Of a DNA stretch of 64,000 nucleotides, positions 9,795 to 18,871 are shown in pieces (the stretch's first letter is position 1; every line of letters starts with the position of its first letter). Source of the stretch: a virus. The position numbers and the translations under genes were made by a program. The stretch spans positions 62,001 to 126,000 of the IMG/VR virus record IMGVR_UViG_3300027782_000025; one strand, 5' to 3'. Below the pieces are notes generated by a model, which saw only the letters and a list, made by a program, of their open reading frames with translations, was not told the origin of the DNA and did not search any database.

Positions 9795-9802
9795 TATTTA
9801 CA
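9795..9802 (-). promoter_or_regulatory. late-promoter-like element TGTAAATA
   Basis: Minus-strand TTGTAAATATATT, identical over 13 bases to the element upstream of the portal gene at 57163-57170. It would drive the 9741-9080 gene pair. The opposite strand of the same spot contains TATAAT (9788-9793) ahead of the sigma gene at 9826, so the short region may be a divergent promoter. Confidence 0.45.
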
Positions 9803-9825
9803 ACCAAGGTAGGAAAGGATTAGAC

Positions 9826-10740
9826 ATGGATAGTATTAAATATAAAGAACTAATATTAAAATTCGACAAAAAAACGACTAACGCAGAATATAACGATGAA
9901 CAAATAAGTGAAATCTTAGAATCAAGTGAGACCGCCGAGGAAGGCGATTATCAAGAAGCTAAATATAGTTCTAATTATAAAGGATACAAGCCGACCCATA
10001 ATGAATATGTTTTTACAAGGAAGGGGGAATTTAAAGCCTTCAAGAGATACGACGTTCTTAAAAAGCTTCTTAAAACTGTGTCGACTAGACTTCAAAAAAA
10101 TGACGATGAGCTTCCTACAGAAGACGACAAAGCACTATTTCTAACGGCTTTAAAGCAACAAGAGCATATTTGTAGACATAACACTAGGTTAGTGTACATT
10201 GCTATGAAATACTATCTAAAGAAAAGAAATGTAGGGTCTAACGAGGTGCTTTATGAATCAGATGCTTACTATGCGCTTTTTCTATCGGTCTGCAAGTTCG
10301 ATTACACCAAAGGATATAAATTAAGCACATATTTTATGACCGTTGCTTTTAATCATTTTAAAACTACAGATCGAAATATTAGAAAACACTCTAACTGTAG
10401 TGCGGTCGGCTTGAACCCCATGCATGTCGACAAAAGGCGATTATACTCAGAAAATGGGACGACCTATAGAGGCTTGAATACGATAGAGAGCACAGAACTG
10501 AGACCTGAACAAAACGCCTATGATTCCGAATCATCAGAATACATCTCTGAAGCTCTTAATGGGCTTACACAGACTGAAAAGACAATAATTATTGATTTTT
10601 ATCTTAATAACACAGATATAAGGAATGGCCACGGCGCAATACGCAAAAAGTTAAATTTAAACAGGAATGCTTATAAAGTCTCATTAAAATCTGGCCTTAG
10701 AAAGCTAAGACAATACGATGTTTTAGAGCATCTTATATAA
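9826..10740 (+). CDS. sigma-70 family RNA polymerase sigma factor
   Basis: 304 residues. Residues about 118-185 follow sigma region 2: NTRLVYIAMKYYL, a middle helix, then CKFDYTKGYKLSTYFMTVAF, matching the FDxxKGxxFSTYA core that binds the polymerase clamp and the -10 element. Residues about 240-300 look like region 4 (LNGLTQTEKTIIIDFYL, then LNLNRNAYKVSLKSGLRKL), the HTH that reads the -35 or contacts an activator. The first 100 residues are acidic and probably regulatory. AAAGGAT precedes the ATG. It is a plus-strand gene and may direct a promoter class different from the gp55-like sigma at 60153. Confidence 0.8.
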   Translation: MDSIKYKELILKFDKKTTNAEYNDEQISEILESSETAEEGDYQEAKYSSNYKGYKPTHNEYVFTRKGEFKAFKRYDVLKKLLKTVSTRLQKNDDELPTEDDKALFLTALKQQEHICRHNTRLVYIAMKYYLKKRNVGSNEVLYESDAYYALFLSVCKFDYTKGYKLSTYFMTVAFNHFKTTDRNIRKHSNCSAVGLNPMHVDKRRLYSENGTTYRGLNTIESTELRPEQNAYDSESSEYISEALNGLTQTEKTIIIDFYLNNTDIRNGHGAIRKKLNLNRNAYKVSLKSGLRKLRQYDVLEHLI

Positions 10741-12285
10741 TGGTAAGTTAAAATCATTTATATGCTTTGGCAATCTTGTATAGCTACTCATCAGGCGTAA
10801 GTATTCATCCGCTGCACACTTCTTTATCTTTATCTCGCCTTCGCGTATTATGCGATTGTAAGACTTAATATCGATATGTTTATCAGCACCTATCAAGCTT
10901 GGTATCTTGTAAAAACTTCTGAATTCATCGATCATGATTATTTCGGCATTGGTTTTACTCATTTTTTTGATGCGCGCAGCATACTCCTTTACATAGCAAT
11001 CGAAGACGTGGTCTGTTTGGATGTCATAGATGTTAAATAAATTATCGATGTGTTCTTTGTCATCAAGCCTATACTGTTTTAAATATTCTTCACCATAGTT
11101 TATTAGAGAATCACCATATAAGTAAAAACTATTTAAAGAATATAATATAAATTCATGAAGACTCGGCACCAAGCATACCACTTTTACGTCTTTTAAGGCA
11201 CAAAATTCATCTAATCTATTAATTAGCCGGTGCCCAAAGATTACATTCAAAGATGCTGTGTCGTCAGAGGATGCCTTGCAAACTGCTTCTAAAGAGATTG
11301 CTTGGCGATCACTAAAGTGGTGGCTATATTTCTTATAAAAAGCATCGATGGTTAAATCTGTAGAGTTAAACTCATAGATACTACTTGTTGCGTTTGTCGA
11401 AAATGCTACGGCGGTTGAAACGAGCTTTACGTGATCCTCGCATAATCCTGTCACAATAAGATGTAATTTATGTCGATGATGATCGGTCAAGATTTTTAAA
11501 ACCGATTGATTAACTCTATAGTTAGAAGCCTTGAAAGGACCGGCATAATGCAGTAGACCCTTGCCAAAGTTAACATGCTCAATATGCTTTATAAGTCCTT
11601 CATATCCGCTTGGGATCATATTACTTAGTACATGTCTTGGTTTAACGTTCATAACATCGCAATCTATAACATTATAATATAAACGTAGCTTATGAATTGC
11701 AGCTAAAACGCATCCTTGGTCAAAACACGAGATTAACGATCGGATCTTTGGATCCTTAGAGGCCATCCAGACATATTCTTTAATCGTGTTTAAAATTACA
11801 ACATCCCGATTAGGATTAAACCCTATAACGCCAGCATTGACGGCTACCTTTTCACGAGCAAATGCTACATCGATTTCTAATTTCGAATATAATTCTTTTT
11901 TATTAAAGCAAGCTTCAGGACTGAATTTATCAGCAAATAGTGTAAAATTCTTTTCTGCGGCTCGGATGATCTGACTGATATCGGAGATTACAACAATATC
12001 GGCATCGAGCCAGATATATGTTTCATTAGGATCTAACTCATCAAAAATGAATTCCTTACACCAAATGATCTGACCTGATTCAAAAGCCGGCATATTCGTA
12101 AAATCTAAGACTCGAATATCAATGTCTATGTGCCTGATCAAGGTATCATAATCATCCGGATTTAAATCATAAACAAAAAGTATAAAATGATTATCATGAT
12201 ATCTTCTGATAGATTTATATAATATTAAAAAATCTTCTAAGAATCTTGTAGATATAGCACTTACAAAACTAGCTTTGGTATCCAT
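10723..12285 (-). CDS. two-domain glycosyltransferase (GT8-like N-terminus)
   Basis: 520 residues. The first 250 form a GT-A-like domain: an opening MDTKASFVSAISTRFLEDFL, then YIWLDADIVV (residues about 90-100) with the DxD metal/nucleotide-sugar motif, and a later CFDQGCVLAAI as in glycogenin/GT8 enzymes. The C-terminal 260 residues open with LHLIVTGLCEDHVKLVSTAV and are of unknown fold. Such enzymes glycosylate phage DNA, virion proteins or host surface sugars; the acceptor is not evident. It starts one base away from the divergent glycosyltransferase at 12287 and overlaps the sigma gene convergently by 18 bases. Confidence 0.7.
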   Translation of the reverse strand: MDTKASFVSAISTRFLEDFLILYKSIRRYHDNHFILFVYDLNPDDYDTLIRHIDIDIRVLDFTNMPAFESGQIIWCKEFIFDELDPNETYIWLDADIVVISDISQIIRAAEKNFTLFADKFSPEACFNKKELYSKLEIDVAFAREKVAVNAGVIGFNPNRDVVILNTIKEYVWMASKDPKIRSLISCFDQGCVLAAIHKLRLYYNVIDCDVMNVKPRHVLSNMIPSGYEGLIKHIEHVNFGKGLLHYAGPFKASNYRVNQSVLKILTDHHRHKLHLIVTGLCEDHVKLVSTAVAFSTNATSSIYEFNSTDLTIDAFYKKYSHHFSDRQAISLEAVCKASSDDTASLNVIFGHRLINRLDEFCALKDVKVVCLVPSLHEFILYSLNSFYLYGDSLINYGEEYLKQYRLDDKEHIDNLFNIYDIQTDHVFDCYVKEYAARIKKMSKTNAEIIMIDEFRSFYKIPSLIGADKHIDIKSYNRIIREGEIKIKKCAADEYLRLMSSYTRLPKHINDFNLPLYKML

Positions 12286-12286
12286 A

Positions 12287-13099
12287 ATGATCTCTATTAT
12301 TACTTTGTATTCTTCTGACCGAGCTCACCAGCTCCAGCAACAAGAAACCTTTATGATTAGATACGAAGACTGGCGCAAGTGCGAAAGGATTATTGTGCTT
12401 GACGGCGATGAGATTCCATCTTCGATAAAAGCCAAAGTCATTAAATATGATAGAGAAGGTAAACCATTCAACTTTAAATTAGCATGGGATATGGGCGTTA
12501 GAGCTGCAAGCCAAGAAAGGCTTCTACTGATTGATTCAGACAGATTAGTCGATAAAAGCTTTTTAAATGCCTCTAAGAAGGTATTAGATTATCAAATATG
12601 TTATCCAAGGCAGCTCAAAAATTTAACAGAACCAATAGAAGATATCGAAGCTTATGACATGAATATTAGAATAAAAGCACAATCTATATCACATCGATAT
12701 GCTTGGCAAACCGGTAGAAACCCAGCTTCTGGTAATATGGCTTTAACCTCTAGAACTTATAATCATATTAATAGAAAGATAGACGAGCAACAAATGTCTT
12801 GGGGCTATACAGATTTAGATTTTACAGAGACTGCACGGAGAGCTAAAATATCATTTAATCCAATTAAAAGCGTAGCGACACATTTAAAACATGAGTATAC
12901 AATATCTTCCGGAGCCTTCACCTCTTTAAATCTAAAAAATGGTATCGCTCATTTTAAGAAATTCGATTTACCATTGCCGCGCCATCTTAAAAATTATATA
13001 GATATTCATGATTTAGATGTTGACCTTATAGAAGCGATGACTTTTGAAGAAATTATGGCAGGCAAGCTTTATACAGGCGCTAAAAGAAAATCGATATAA
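12287..13099 (+). CDS. glycosyltransferase, GT2/GT7-like
   Basis: About 270 residues with a GT-A signature: ISIITLYSSDR at the N-terminus, RLLLIDSDRLVDKSF (DSD metal motif) and QMSWGYTDLDFTETARRAK, the WGxxDxDF acceptor-side motif of family-2/7 galactosyltransferase-like enzymes. The ATG at 12287 lies one base from the start of the divergent gene, so any promoter must lie inside that gene; the ribosome site is weak. The pair probably works on related substrates. The gene ends inside the 3' end of the convergent methyltransferase (31-base overlap). Confidence 0.7.
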   Translation: MISIITLYSSDRAHQLQQQETFMIRYEDWRKCERIIVLDGDEIPSSIKAKVIKYDREGKPFNFKLAWDMGVRAASQERLLLIDSDRLVDKSFLNASKKVLDYQICYPRQLKNLTEPIEDIEAYDMNIRIKAQSISHRYAWQTGRNPASGNMALTSRTYNHINRKIDEQQMSWGYTDLDFTETARRAKISFNPIKSVATHLKHEYTISSGAFTSLNLKNGIAHFKKFDLPLPRHLKNYIDIHDLDVDLIEAMTFEEIMAGKLYTGAKRKSI

Positions 13100-13890
13100 T
13101 TAATCGATAGTGACTTTTCGATGTGTTCTACTGACATTGATTCTGAATAATGTAATCTCTTAATGCGAGTCATTAAATTTGCTGAAACGAATGGGTTAAC
13201 TTGAGAATGATGTATCTTTCTTGAAATTACAGAAAATCCCAATAATCCAAACACTCTTTCATAAAACTCTAGTGGCAATACTACTTTTATATTATCCCAA
13301 GGCTTTATCCCCAATTTCATTGATTCGCTTGGTGTTAGAGATAAATGAGCGAATGCTAAATTAATTGGTGAAAAATCATGTGTACCATTAACCGCTGAAA
13401 ATGGATGCGTTCTTATAAAGATCCTACCATCGCTGTGGATTACGGTTTTTATTTCTTCTAATATTTCGATAAAGCCTGACAAATCGGTATGATCTAATAC
13501 ATCATAAAGTATCGCCAATTTAAAAGGTGCTAAATCTACAATCTTGGCCCAATCATCATAACAATTAGCGGTTTTTGTTTTAGCTTTGTCATATCCTACA
13601 GCCTTCCTGCCGGTACTATTTAGTGCAGCTATTAAATCACCATCTCCGCAGCCATAATCTAGCATCTTTACATCTAACGCAGCGGCCGGCAGCATAGAAA
13701 CCTGTTCGATGCCCCTTATTATCTTGGCGCCACTGACTACAGAAGCCATTTGGTCAAACTCTGAAGATCCACGAGGCCAAAGCTCTGAATATATGTCTGG
13801 ACAATCATGATTTGAATCGGTTATGTCAAAACCACCAGACAAGCCTGGTAGTGATTTTATAGCAGCGATTAAAATCTGTAATGTATCCAT
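13069..13890 (-). CDS. class I SAM-dependent methyltransferase
   Basis: 273 residues with the class I Rossmann motif I VKMLDYGCGDGDLIAAL near residue 75, an acidic motif II at KAVGYDK, a motif IV-like region FKLAILYDVLDHTDL and GRIFIRTHPFS in the post-motif position. The layout resembles methyltransferase-11/23 type enzymes that act on small molecules or sugars rather than DNA. With two glycosyltransferases next door, modification of a glycan is a reasonable guess. No ribosome site is visible before the ATG, three bases after the preceding stop, so translation is probably coupled. Confidence 0.8.
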   Translation of the reverse strand: MDTLQILIAAIKSLPGLSGGFDITDSNHDCPDIYSELWPRGSSEFDQMASVVSGAKIIRGIEQVSMLPAAALDVKMLDYGCGDGDLIAALNSTGRKAVGYDKAKTKTANCYDDWAKIVDLAPFKLAILYDVLDHTDLSGFIEILEEIKTVIHSDGRIFIRTHPFSAVNGTHDFSPINLAFAHLSLTPSESMKLGIKPWDNIKVVLPLEFYERVFGLLGFSVISRKIHHSQVNPFVSANLMTRIKRLHYSESMSVEHIEKSLSINYIDFLLAPV

Positions 13891-13893
13891 AAT

Positions 13894-15018
13894 TTAGTTT
13901 AGGATGATCGACCATCTTACTATTATAACGAAATCCGAGCTTTTTTTAATCGGTGTCGTCAATATTCTTTGCGAAAACATTTTAAAGCCATCTCTATATA
14001 TCCCGATGGTATTTCCAGAGTTTGGCATCAAAATGGTACCATCAGAATTCGTAGGCGTCCTGTCCAGAGTTATGTCTCTTCCGCCTATTTGCTTATTGAC
14101 AACCAAATAGAATGGGTTTAATTGACCCAGAAAATCAGGGTTATTTTTAGTGGAATCATAAGATTGAAGCTGGATCTGATCACCTTCTTTGATAACATCA
14201 GGGTTTAATACCGATGGGTCCAGACTTATCGTAGCACTATCATTAAAAATTGCCTTAATTGGATTACCATCAACGCTGCCTGTTAAAAACAGCATCCTAG
14301 GATCACAGTCACATGTTCCAATGCTACCGATTTCTGCTGCTCCGACTAGAGAGACTTCAGTAAGCGTGAAATAATCACTGGCGGTAGTACCAAAACCATT
14401 ATATTCGTCTTTTTCAAGGGTCGTTTCGAACACGACAATGTTATTTATAGCTCGGACATTAGGCCCATCATTCTCGACCAAGGGAGACCCTGCTGGCTGG
14501 TAGGATGGCTGAAAATAAATTCTCTCTATTCTTTTTAACGGCCTTGATGGTTCAGATACAGGAATCGGATTAATTAGACTTCCATTTCTTAATAATTGAG
14601 TCTGCGCATTACCTATCGAACTATTATCAGTTCCTGAATTTAATGCCACCGGAACATATGCTCCTGTGATCGAATCATATGCATAATACCTTGCGTCAGC
14701 TTGATCTAGCGGGGTACCGTTGGTGTCAAATGAAGCCCCAAAACAGATGTATTTAACAGCTGATTCGTCGATGTCTATGCTATGAGTTACCCATTCTCCG
14801 CTGCCGGTACCACCAGTAGGGTCCCATACTTTAGAATAGCATAGTCTGTGCGACAGGATTTCTTTTGCAAAGATCTTTACAATATTTGGCTGCTTTATCT
14901 TTTCGATTGTTCTACCGCGTACGTCTCTGATCTCGAATTCTAATTCACCACGGTAAGTTCGGTAAGGACCTTTAATGGGGTGTTCGCCATATTGTTCAGA
15001 AAAATTCATCGTATTCAT
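13894..15018 (-). CDS. virion structural protein, probable baseplate or tail component
   Basis: 374 residues. The N-terminal third (RGELEFEIRDVRGRTIEKI, SHRLCYSKVWDPTGGTGSGE, VKYICFGASFDTNG) and the RPLKRIERIYFQPSYQPAG segment have the look of a conserved structural protein of large T4-related phages rather than an enzyme. A CDCDPRMLFLTG stretch in the C-terminal half carries a Cys pair. An AGGTG site precedes the ATG at 15018. It sits in a short run of structural genes (15018-16950). Confidence 0.7.
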   Translation of the reverse strand: MNTMNFSEQYGEHPIKGPYRTYRGELEFEIRDVRGRTIEKIKQPNIVKIFAKEILSHRLCYSKVWDPTGGTGSGEWVTHSIDIDESAVKYICFGASFDTNGTPLDQADARYYAYDSITGAYVPVALNSGTDNSSIGNAQTQLLRNGSLINPIPVSEPSRPLKRIERIYFQPSYQPAGSPLVENDGPNVRAINNIVVFETTLEKDEYNGFGTTASDYFTLTEVSLVGAAEIGSIGTCDCDPRMLFLTGSVDGNPIKAIFNDSATISLDPSVLNPDVIKEGDQIQLQSYDSTKNNPDFLGQLNPFYLVVNKQIGGRDITLDRTPTNSDGTILMPNSGNTIGIYRDGFKMFSQRILTTPIKKSSDFVIIVRWSIILN

Positions 15019-15026
15019 TATTTCAC

Positions 15027-15659
15027 CTATATAATAACGTTCTCAGTGCTAAATGTCGCGTTCGGTATGCGTCTGATGGAGACATAAAATAAATCGTTCG
15101 CATCTAACTCATTAGGACTAATATCAATAAATTTTTGGCTACCGACAGTGACGATAGACACTTCTCTTGGATCTAAATTATGCGTCACATTAACGGTCAT
15201 AAATATTCTACTATCTGAAAAAATGTACGGATACATATTAGATGGGATAGGGATTCTGAAGATACCGCTAATTGTAGATCTACCCCCAAAGACGACTTCG
15301 GGTGCTAACGATTTTAAAATAATAGTCGCTTGATTAGTGTACCAATCAGCTAGAGTAATGCTCTGGCCTTCAGAAGTCAATAAAATAGTATTAGCAATAT
15401 CTTGCCATTCATTATTAAAATATGCTTTTAAGGCGTTTTCATTAAGATCAAACCAAACGGTACCTTCGCTGTATTCCGAAGGCGATTGAAATGAAGCTTG
15501 GTGGGTTAATAACCCTATCAGATAAAGCCTTAAATGGTCATACCTTGCTTGAGTTCCAGGGGCTGGGTACCCATCATGCGCTTGCCCTGTAAGACCCACA
15601 TCAGCCGCGAAATCTATGAGAGGGGCTGGAAATCTTATTCTATAGTCAGGTAATGTCAT
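15027..15659 (-). CDS. putative virion structural protein, 210 aa
   Basis: 210 residues; begins MTLPDYRIRFPAPLIDFAAD, followed by an ARYDHLRLYLIGLLTHQ helix and a GTVWFDLNENALKAYFNNEW segment like the short WxD modules seen in tail-fibre and baseplate proteins. The rest is beta-rich. The ATG directly abuts the upstream stop, with AGGA eight bases before it. I assign it to the virion by composition and position only. Confidence 0.65.
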   Translation of the reverse strand: MTLPDYRIRFPAPLIDFAADVGLTGQAHDGYPAPGTQARYDHLRLYLIGLLTHQASFQSPSEYSEGTVWFDLNENALKAYFNNEWQDIANTILLTSEGQSITLADWYTNQATIILKSLAPEVVFGGRSTISGIFRIPIPSNMYPYIFSDSRIFMTVNVTHNLDPREVSIVTVGSQKFIDISPNELDANDLFYVSIRRIPNATFSTENVII

Positions 15660-16637
15660 TTAGGTGTTCCTAGCAATCTTAGCGCCGGTTTCTTCATTAT
15701 CTACTTTTAGTGAGTCAGGCCCGACTTTTGATACAATATCATTCACAGCGCCTTCTTGTGTTCTCAGAGATTCTTGTCTTTGTTTAAATGATCCTGGTGC
15801 TTCGCCGTTTGAAAGATCTATGCAATCAAAGAGCTCCTCCTTAAAACTGTTTCCGTTTTCTAGCGACGAGAGAGGTATCAGTTTTATCTCTTGCTTTGCG
15901 CCGGTAGTAGCATTAATTACGTGTATTACTAGAGACTGACCGTCCTTGGTACGCGACAATTCGAATCCACGGGCTTTCAATTTAGTTCGTGTAGAGCCAG
16001 CATCAAGAGCTTCTATAAATTGGTCGAAATATGCTTGTGGTTGGACATTCGTTTCAGTAGCAATGCCCTCCAACGCTTCTTGGAGCTTTAATTTAAATCT
16101 CGTAATTTTTTGAATAAAACCTTCATCTTCATTGCTCGGCTCTTCGGTAGTCTTTATAATGGCGCTTATTTTGTTAATCTTAGGAGCAGATGATACCTTA
16201 GGATCCTTAGACGCTAGTGTACTTCTTTTCTTATAGCCATCTGTGGGGCTCATATAAGTTTTATATTGTTCTTCTTTCACAGGCGCTACTTTATCGGGCC
16301 CTCGTCGATTACGCTTTTTATTACGATGAACTGGTGACAGATTGGTTTTATATTGTGCTTCGAATACAGCTTCAATTTTATCTCTAAAGTTCATTTTGCT
16401 CTCCGTTTGCTTTTCGTCGTTAATGCCCTTGGTATTCACTCTAAGACTGCAGCCATTTCTAACCTTTTTTATCGTTACTTGCTTATCTTTCGATTTATCT
16501 AATCTTCTAATTACAGATTTTACATGTGGTATATCACTGTTTATATTTAAAGTGGTAGCGTCAAGGTCAGTTATCATTTGACTTGTGCTAATACCATTCT
16601 CTGCACACCAAGCTTTTATGAGATCAATAAGGTCCAT
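15660..16637 (-). CDS. hypothetical basic, partly disordered protein
   Basis: 325 residues when started at the ATG 16637 (AGG five bases upstream; GTG at 16643 is the alternative). Residues about 80-170 are Lys/Arg/Pro-rich and hold an imperfect repeat (EAQYKTNLSPVHRNKKR and EEQYKTYMSPTDGYKKR). A helical segment (FKLKLQEALEGI) and a small alpha/beta domain follow. Basic disordered proteins in this setting may bind DNA or sit inside the head, but there is no family match. Confidence 0.6.
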   Translation of the reverse strand: MDLIDLIKAWCAENGISTSQMITDLDATTLNINSDIPHVKSVIRRLDKSKDKQVTIKKVRNGCSLRVNTKGINDEKQTESKMNFRDKIEAVFEAQYKTNLSPVHRNKKRNRRGPDKVAPVKEEQYKTYMSPTDGYKKRSTLASKDPKVSSAPKINKISAIIKTTEEPSNEDEGFIQKITRFKLKLQEALEGIATETNVQPQAYFDQFIEALDAGSTRTKLKARGFELSRTKDGQSLVIHVINATTGAKQEIKLIPLSSLENGNSFKEELFDCIDLSNGEAPGSFKQRQESLRTQEGAVNDIVSKVGPDSLKVDNEETGAKIARNT

Positions 16638-16950
16638 CTGCACCTGGGTTTGTGGTTTTATTCATGTAATTCTGAAGGTCCAGTGGTGAATCTGAATCCA
16701 TCTGAGATGCAATACCATCTATCGTTCCGCTTTGATCGTTAGCAATATTAATATATTCATCTTCTTTACGCTTAAGATAATCATATATTTTAAAAACCCT
16801 ATCGAAACTACCTAGATATTTTAAAAGCGCTTCAGCATATTTTATGTCCTTCGCAGAGAACGGATATGACTGATTTTGGCCGCCGGCGGCAACATTCTCG
16901 TTACTGCCGAACATATGAAGTGGGTCTATAGATCTCGTTTCTTGTGCCAT
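16624..16950 (-). CDS. hypothetical helical protein
   Basis: 108 residues from the ATG at 16950, which has GGTGG four bases upstream. A longer frame starts at ATG 16992, but a GATAAATA promoter-like element at 16994-17001 would start transcription near 16988, downstream of that ATG, so 16950 is preferred. The central part (KYAEALLKYLGSFDRVFKIY then DYLKRKEDEYINIAN) is strongly helical. Overlaps the next gene by 14 bases. Function unknown. Confidence 0.6.
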   Translation of the reverse strand: MAQETRSIDPLHMFGSNENVAAGGQNQSYPFSAKDIKYAEALLKYLGSFDRVFKIYDYLKRKEDEYINIANDQSGTIDGIASQMDSDSPLDLQNYMNKTTNPGADGPY

Positions 16951-16993
16951 TGATCCACCAGTTATTAATTGATCATTTTCATTTATGTTCATA

Positions 16994-17001
16994 TATTTAT
17001 C
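16994..17001 (-). promoter_or_regulatory. late promoter-like GATAAATA
   Basis: Minus-strand GATAAATA, one mismatch from the T4 late -10 TATAAATA and identical to elements at 44385-44392 and 48214-48221. It is placed to drive the minus-strand structural run from 16950 down to 13894. Confidence 0.55.
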
Positions 17002-17037
17002 TTTTTCCTCAAATGGTACATAAATTATTTAAGAATC

Positions 17038-17068
17038 GGTAGCAAAGGACTACCATCGGCTGAGGCCG
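17038..17068 (+). other. two small hairpins in the leader of the Ig-like/papain operon
   Basis: GGTAG (17038-17042) can pair with CTACC (17050-17054), and CGGC (17057-17060) with GCCG (17065-17068). They lie just before the ribosome site AAAGGAA of the gene at 17084. They could stabilise the message or modulate translation; the stems are short and the role is inferred. Confidence 0.25.
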
Positions 17069-17083
17069 TAAAGGAAAATTCAC

Positions 17084-17803
17084 ATGAACCAGATCTTATT
17101 AACTTTTCTTATGCTGGTGGCCCAAGCGCCAGAGCCAAAAGTGACAGTTACACCGGCTGTATCGGTGCAAGCCTGCCGATTGTTAAAGCTATCTGCTGAA
17201 ACTAACGGAAAGCAGATAAAATGGATAGCACCTGCGAGTGTCGATCTTATAGTTTCCGAAAGCGGAAAATGGGCAGTATTTCAATCTCTTAAACCCGGTG
17301 TATTTCAAGTAGCGGTTTACACGGCTTTAGGTGATGTGCCCAGTGAACCAGCTATTATTACGGTAACAGTGACTGGCTCGCCAGAACCAACACCAAATCC
17401 AGATCCGGTGAACCCTCCGACCCCGACACCTATACCTGATCCTAACTCTGCAGAAGAGATAAAGAAGGACCCACTGTACCAAAGGCTAGCACCAATTTAT
17501 GCTGCTAGCGGTGATGCTAACAAGTTGGACCAAAAGAATAAATTAATTATAATTTATCAACAAGCGATTGTCGTTCTTCAGAAATATGAGTTTGGCTCGG
17601 CTTCTGACTTCATCGCACAGACCCATATCATAGCTGCTCAATATTTGGCCCCTACAGCCTTGAAGGCAATGAGGACAACTATCGGTGAAGAGCTAAATAA
17701 TATTTTGCCTACCGATCCTAATGTAAAATTAGACAAAGCTACTGTAGAGTTATGTCAAAAACAATTTACAAGAATTATTAAAATCTTGGAGACAATCAAA
17801 TGA
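17084..17803 (+). CDS. exported Ig-like protein with Pro-rich linker
   Basis: 239 residues. MNQILLTFLMLVAQAPEP is a short hydrophobic leader with an A-Q-A type cleavage point, so the product is probably secreted or periplasmic. Residues about 20-98 form a beta-sandwich-like domain ending in EPAIITVTVTGSPEP, as in bacterial Ig-like/PKD domains. A Pro/Thr-rich linker (PNPDPVNPPTPTPIPDPN) leads to a helical C-terminal domain. The stop overlaps the start of the papain-like gene by four bases, so the two are co-translated and likely act together. No phage family is recognised. Confidence 0.75.
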   Translation: MNQILLTFLMLVAQAPEPKVTVTPAVSVQACRLLKLSAETNGKQIKWIAPASVDLIVSESGKWAVFQSLKPGVFQVAVYTALGDVPSEPAIITVTVTGSPEPTPNPDPVNPPTPTPIPDPNSAEEIKKDPLYQRLAPIYAASGDANKLDQKNKLIIIYQQAIVVLQKYEFGSASDFIAQTHIIAAQYLAPTALKAMRTTIGEELNNILPTDPNVKLDKATVELCQKQFTRIIKILETIK

Positions 17804-18792
17804 GTGAATTTAACTTAGCTGATGTCGGCGGAAGACGCCTTATGAAAGGCGATTCATCTGAGAGTATATGGTCTTTTGGCTACATCATGCCAGAGGATCG
17901 TACCGACGAAGAAAAAGAATTCGACACCGAAGTAAAGTCCAAAATGATAGACTTCCAAATCACTGGCGCCCAAGAGCCTAGTGACAGGGCTTTTCTCTGG
18001 GAATGCGCAAAAGTAGCCAATGGCGGAAATAATTTTCGGACGTTTTACCAACAGACTGGTTCATGCGTCGGAAATGGTGGTGGCCAAGCGCTTTGGTATT
18101 TGTCAGCGGTAGAAGTAGTAAGACTAAGGGACCCAGAGCAAGTACTAATGCCATTTTGGCTCTTGCCATACGGCCGAAGTCGATATTACGCTGGTAGCCG
18201 AGGAAAAGGCGAAGGCTCGTTCGGATCGGCGTTTGCTGAGGCTATGCGTAAGGATGGCGTTCTCGAAGCAAACCGTGAAGGCCTGCCGCAGTGTACCGAC
18301 CAAGGTGGTCTGACATGGGGTAAAACCGCTGAAATGAATTGGAGCGATGGTGGAAAGATTGATCAAAAATGGCTCGATTTGAGCAGGAAACACTTGCTTA
18401 AGTCCACAGCTCAGGTAAAATCAGCTGTTCAAGTTCGTGAAGCATTGCTGAATTATTATCCTTGCACTATTGCCAGCGATTGGGGTGGTCATATGACGCC
18501 GGCTGTCCAAGGATCGCCTCCGGTAAGACTCAATAAAAGAGCCGATACTTGGATGCACCAAATGTGCGTCATCGGCACTGTAAATCATCCTACGCTTGGC
18601 TGGATATATTATATCCTAAATAGTTGGGGAGTTGATGCTCATGGCCAACCACCAGAGGGCGGTTACGGCGAACCACCTGGTGGTTTTTGGGTAAATGAAA
18701 GCGATATGGATAGAATCGCCAAGCAAGGCGACTCCTTCGCATTCAGTCAATTCGAAGGCTTCCCAGCCCAAAAACTTGATTGGACAATCTAA
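17800..18792 (+). CDS. papain-like (C1) cysteine peptidase
   Basis: 330 residues with the papain-fold order of catalytic elements: QQTGSCVGNGG (Gln84/85 for the oxyanion hole and nucleophile Cys89), TWMHQMCVIG (His253) and YYILNSWG (Asn274), the NSWG being the hallmark of C1 peptidases. It has no signal peptide, unlike its partner at 17084. GGAG eight bases before the ATG, with ATGA overlap to the upstream gene. Possible roles are processing of a virion protein, lysis or degradation of a host surface protein; nothing in the sequence decides. A C1 peptidase is unusual in T4-related phages. Confidence 0.8.
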   Translation: MSEFNLADVGGRRLMKGDSSESIWSFGYIMPEDRTDEEKEFDTEVKSKMIDFQITGAQEPSDRAFLWECAKVANGGNNFRTFYQQTGSCVGNGGGQALWYLSAVEVVRLRDPEQVLMPFWLLPYGRSRYYAGSRGKGEGSFGSAFAEAMRKDGVLEANREGLPQCTDQGGLTWGKTAEMNWSDGGKIDQKWLDLSRKHLLKSTAQVKSAVQVREALLNYYPCTIASDWGGHMTPAVQGSPPVRLNKRADTWMHQMCVIGTVNHPTLGWIYYILNSWGVDAHGQPPEGGYGEPPGGFWVNESDMDRIAKQGDSFAFSQFEGFPAQKLDWTI

Positions 18793-18801
18793 AACTATAA
18801 G

Positions 18802-18830
18802 AAAGGCGCATTCGAAACAATGCGCCTTTT
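18802..18830 (+). terminator. hairpin terminator after the papain-like gene
   Basis: AAAGGCGCATT (18802-18812) pairs perfectly with AATGCGCCTTT (18819-18829) around a six-base loop and ends in a T4 run. It follows the stop at 18792 by ten bases and separates the exported-protein pair from the nucleotide-metabolism genes. Confidence 0.7.
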
Positions 18831-18871
18831 CCATATTATAATATCCTATAATCCAACGCTATTGGAGTATC

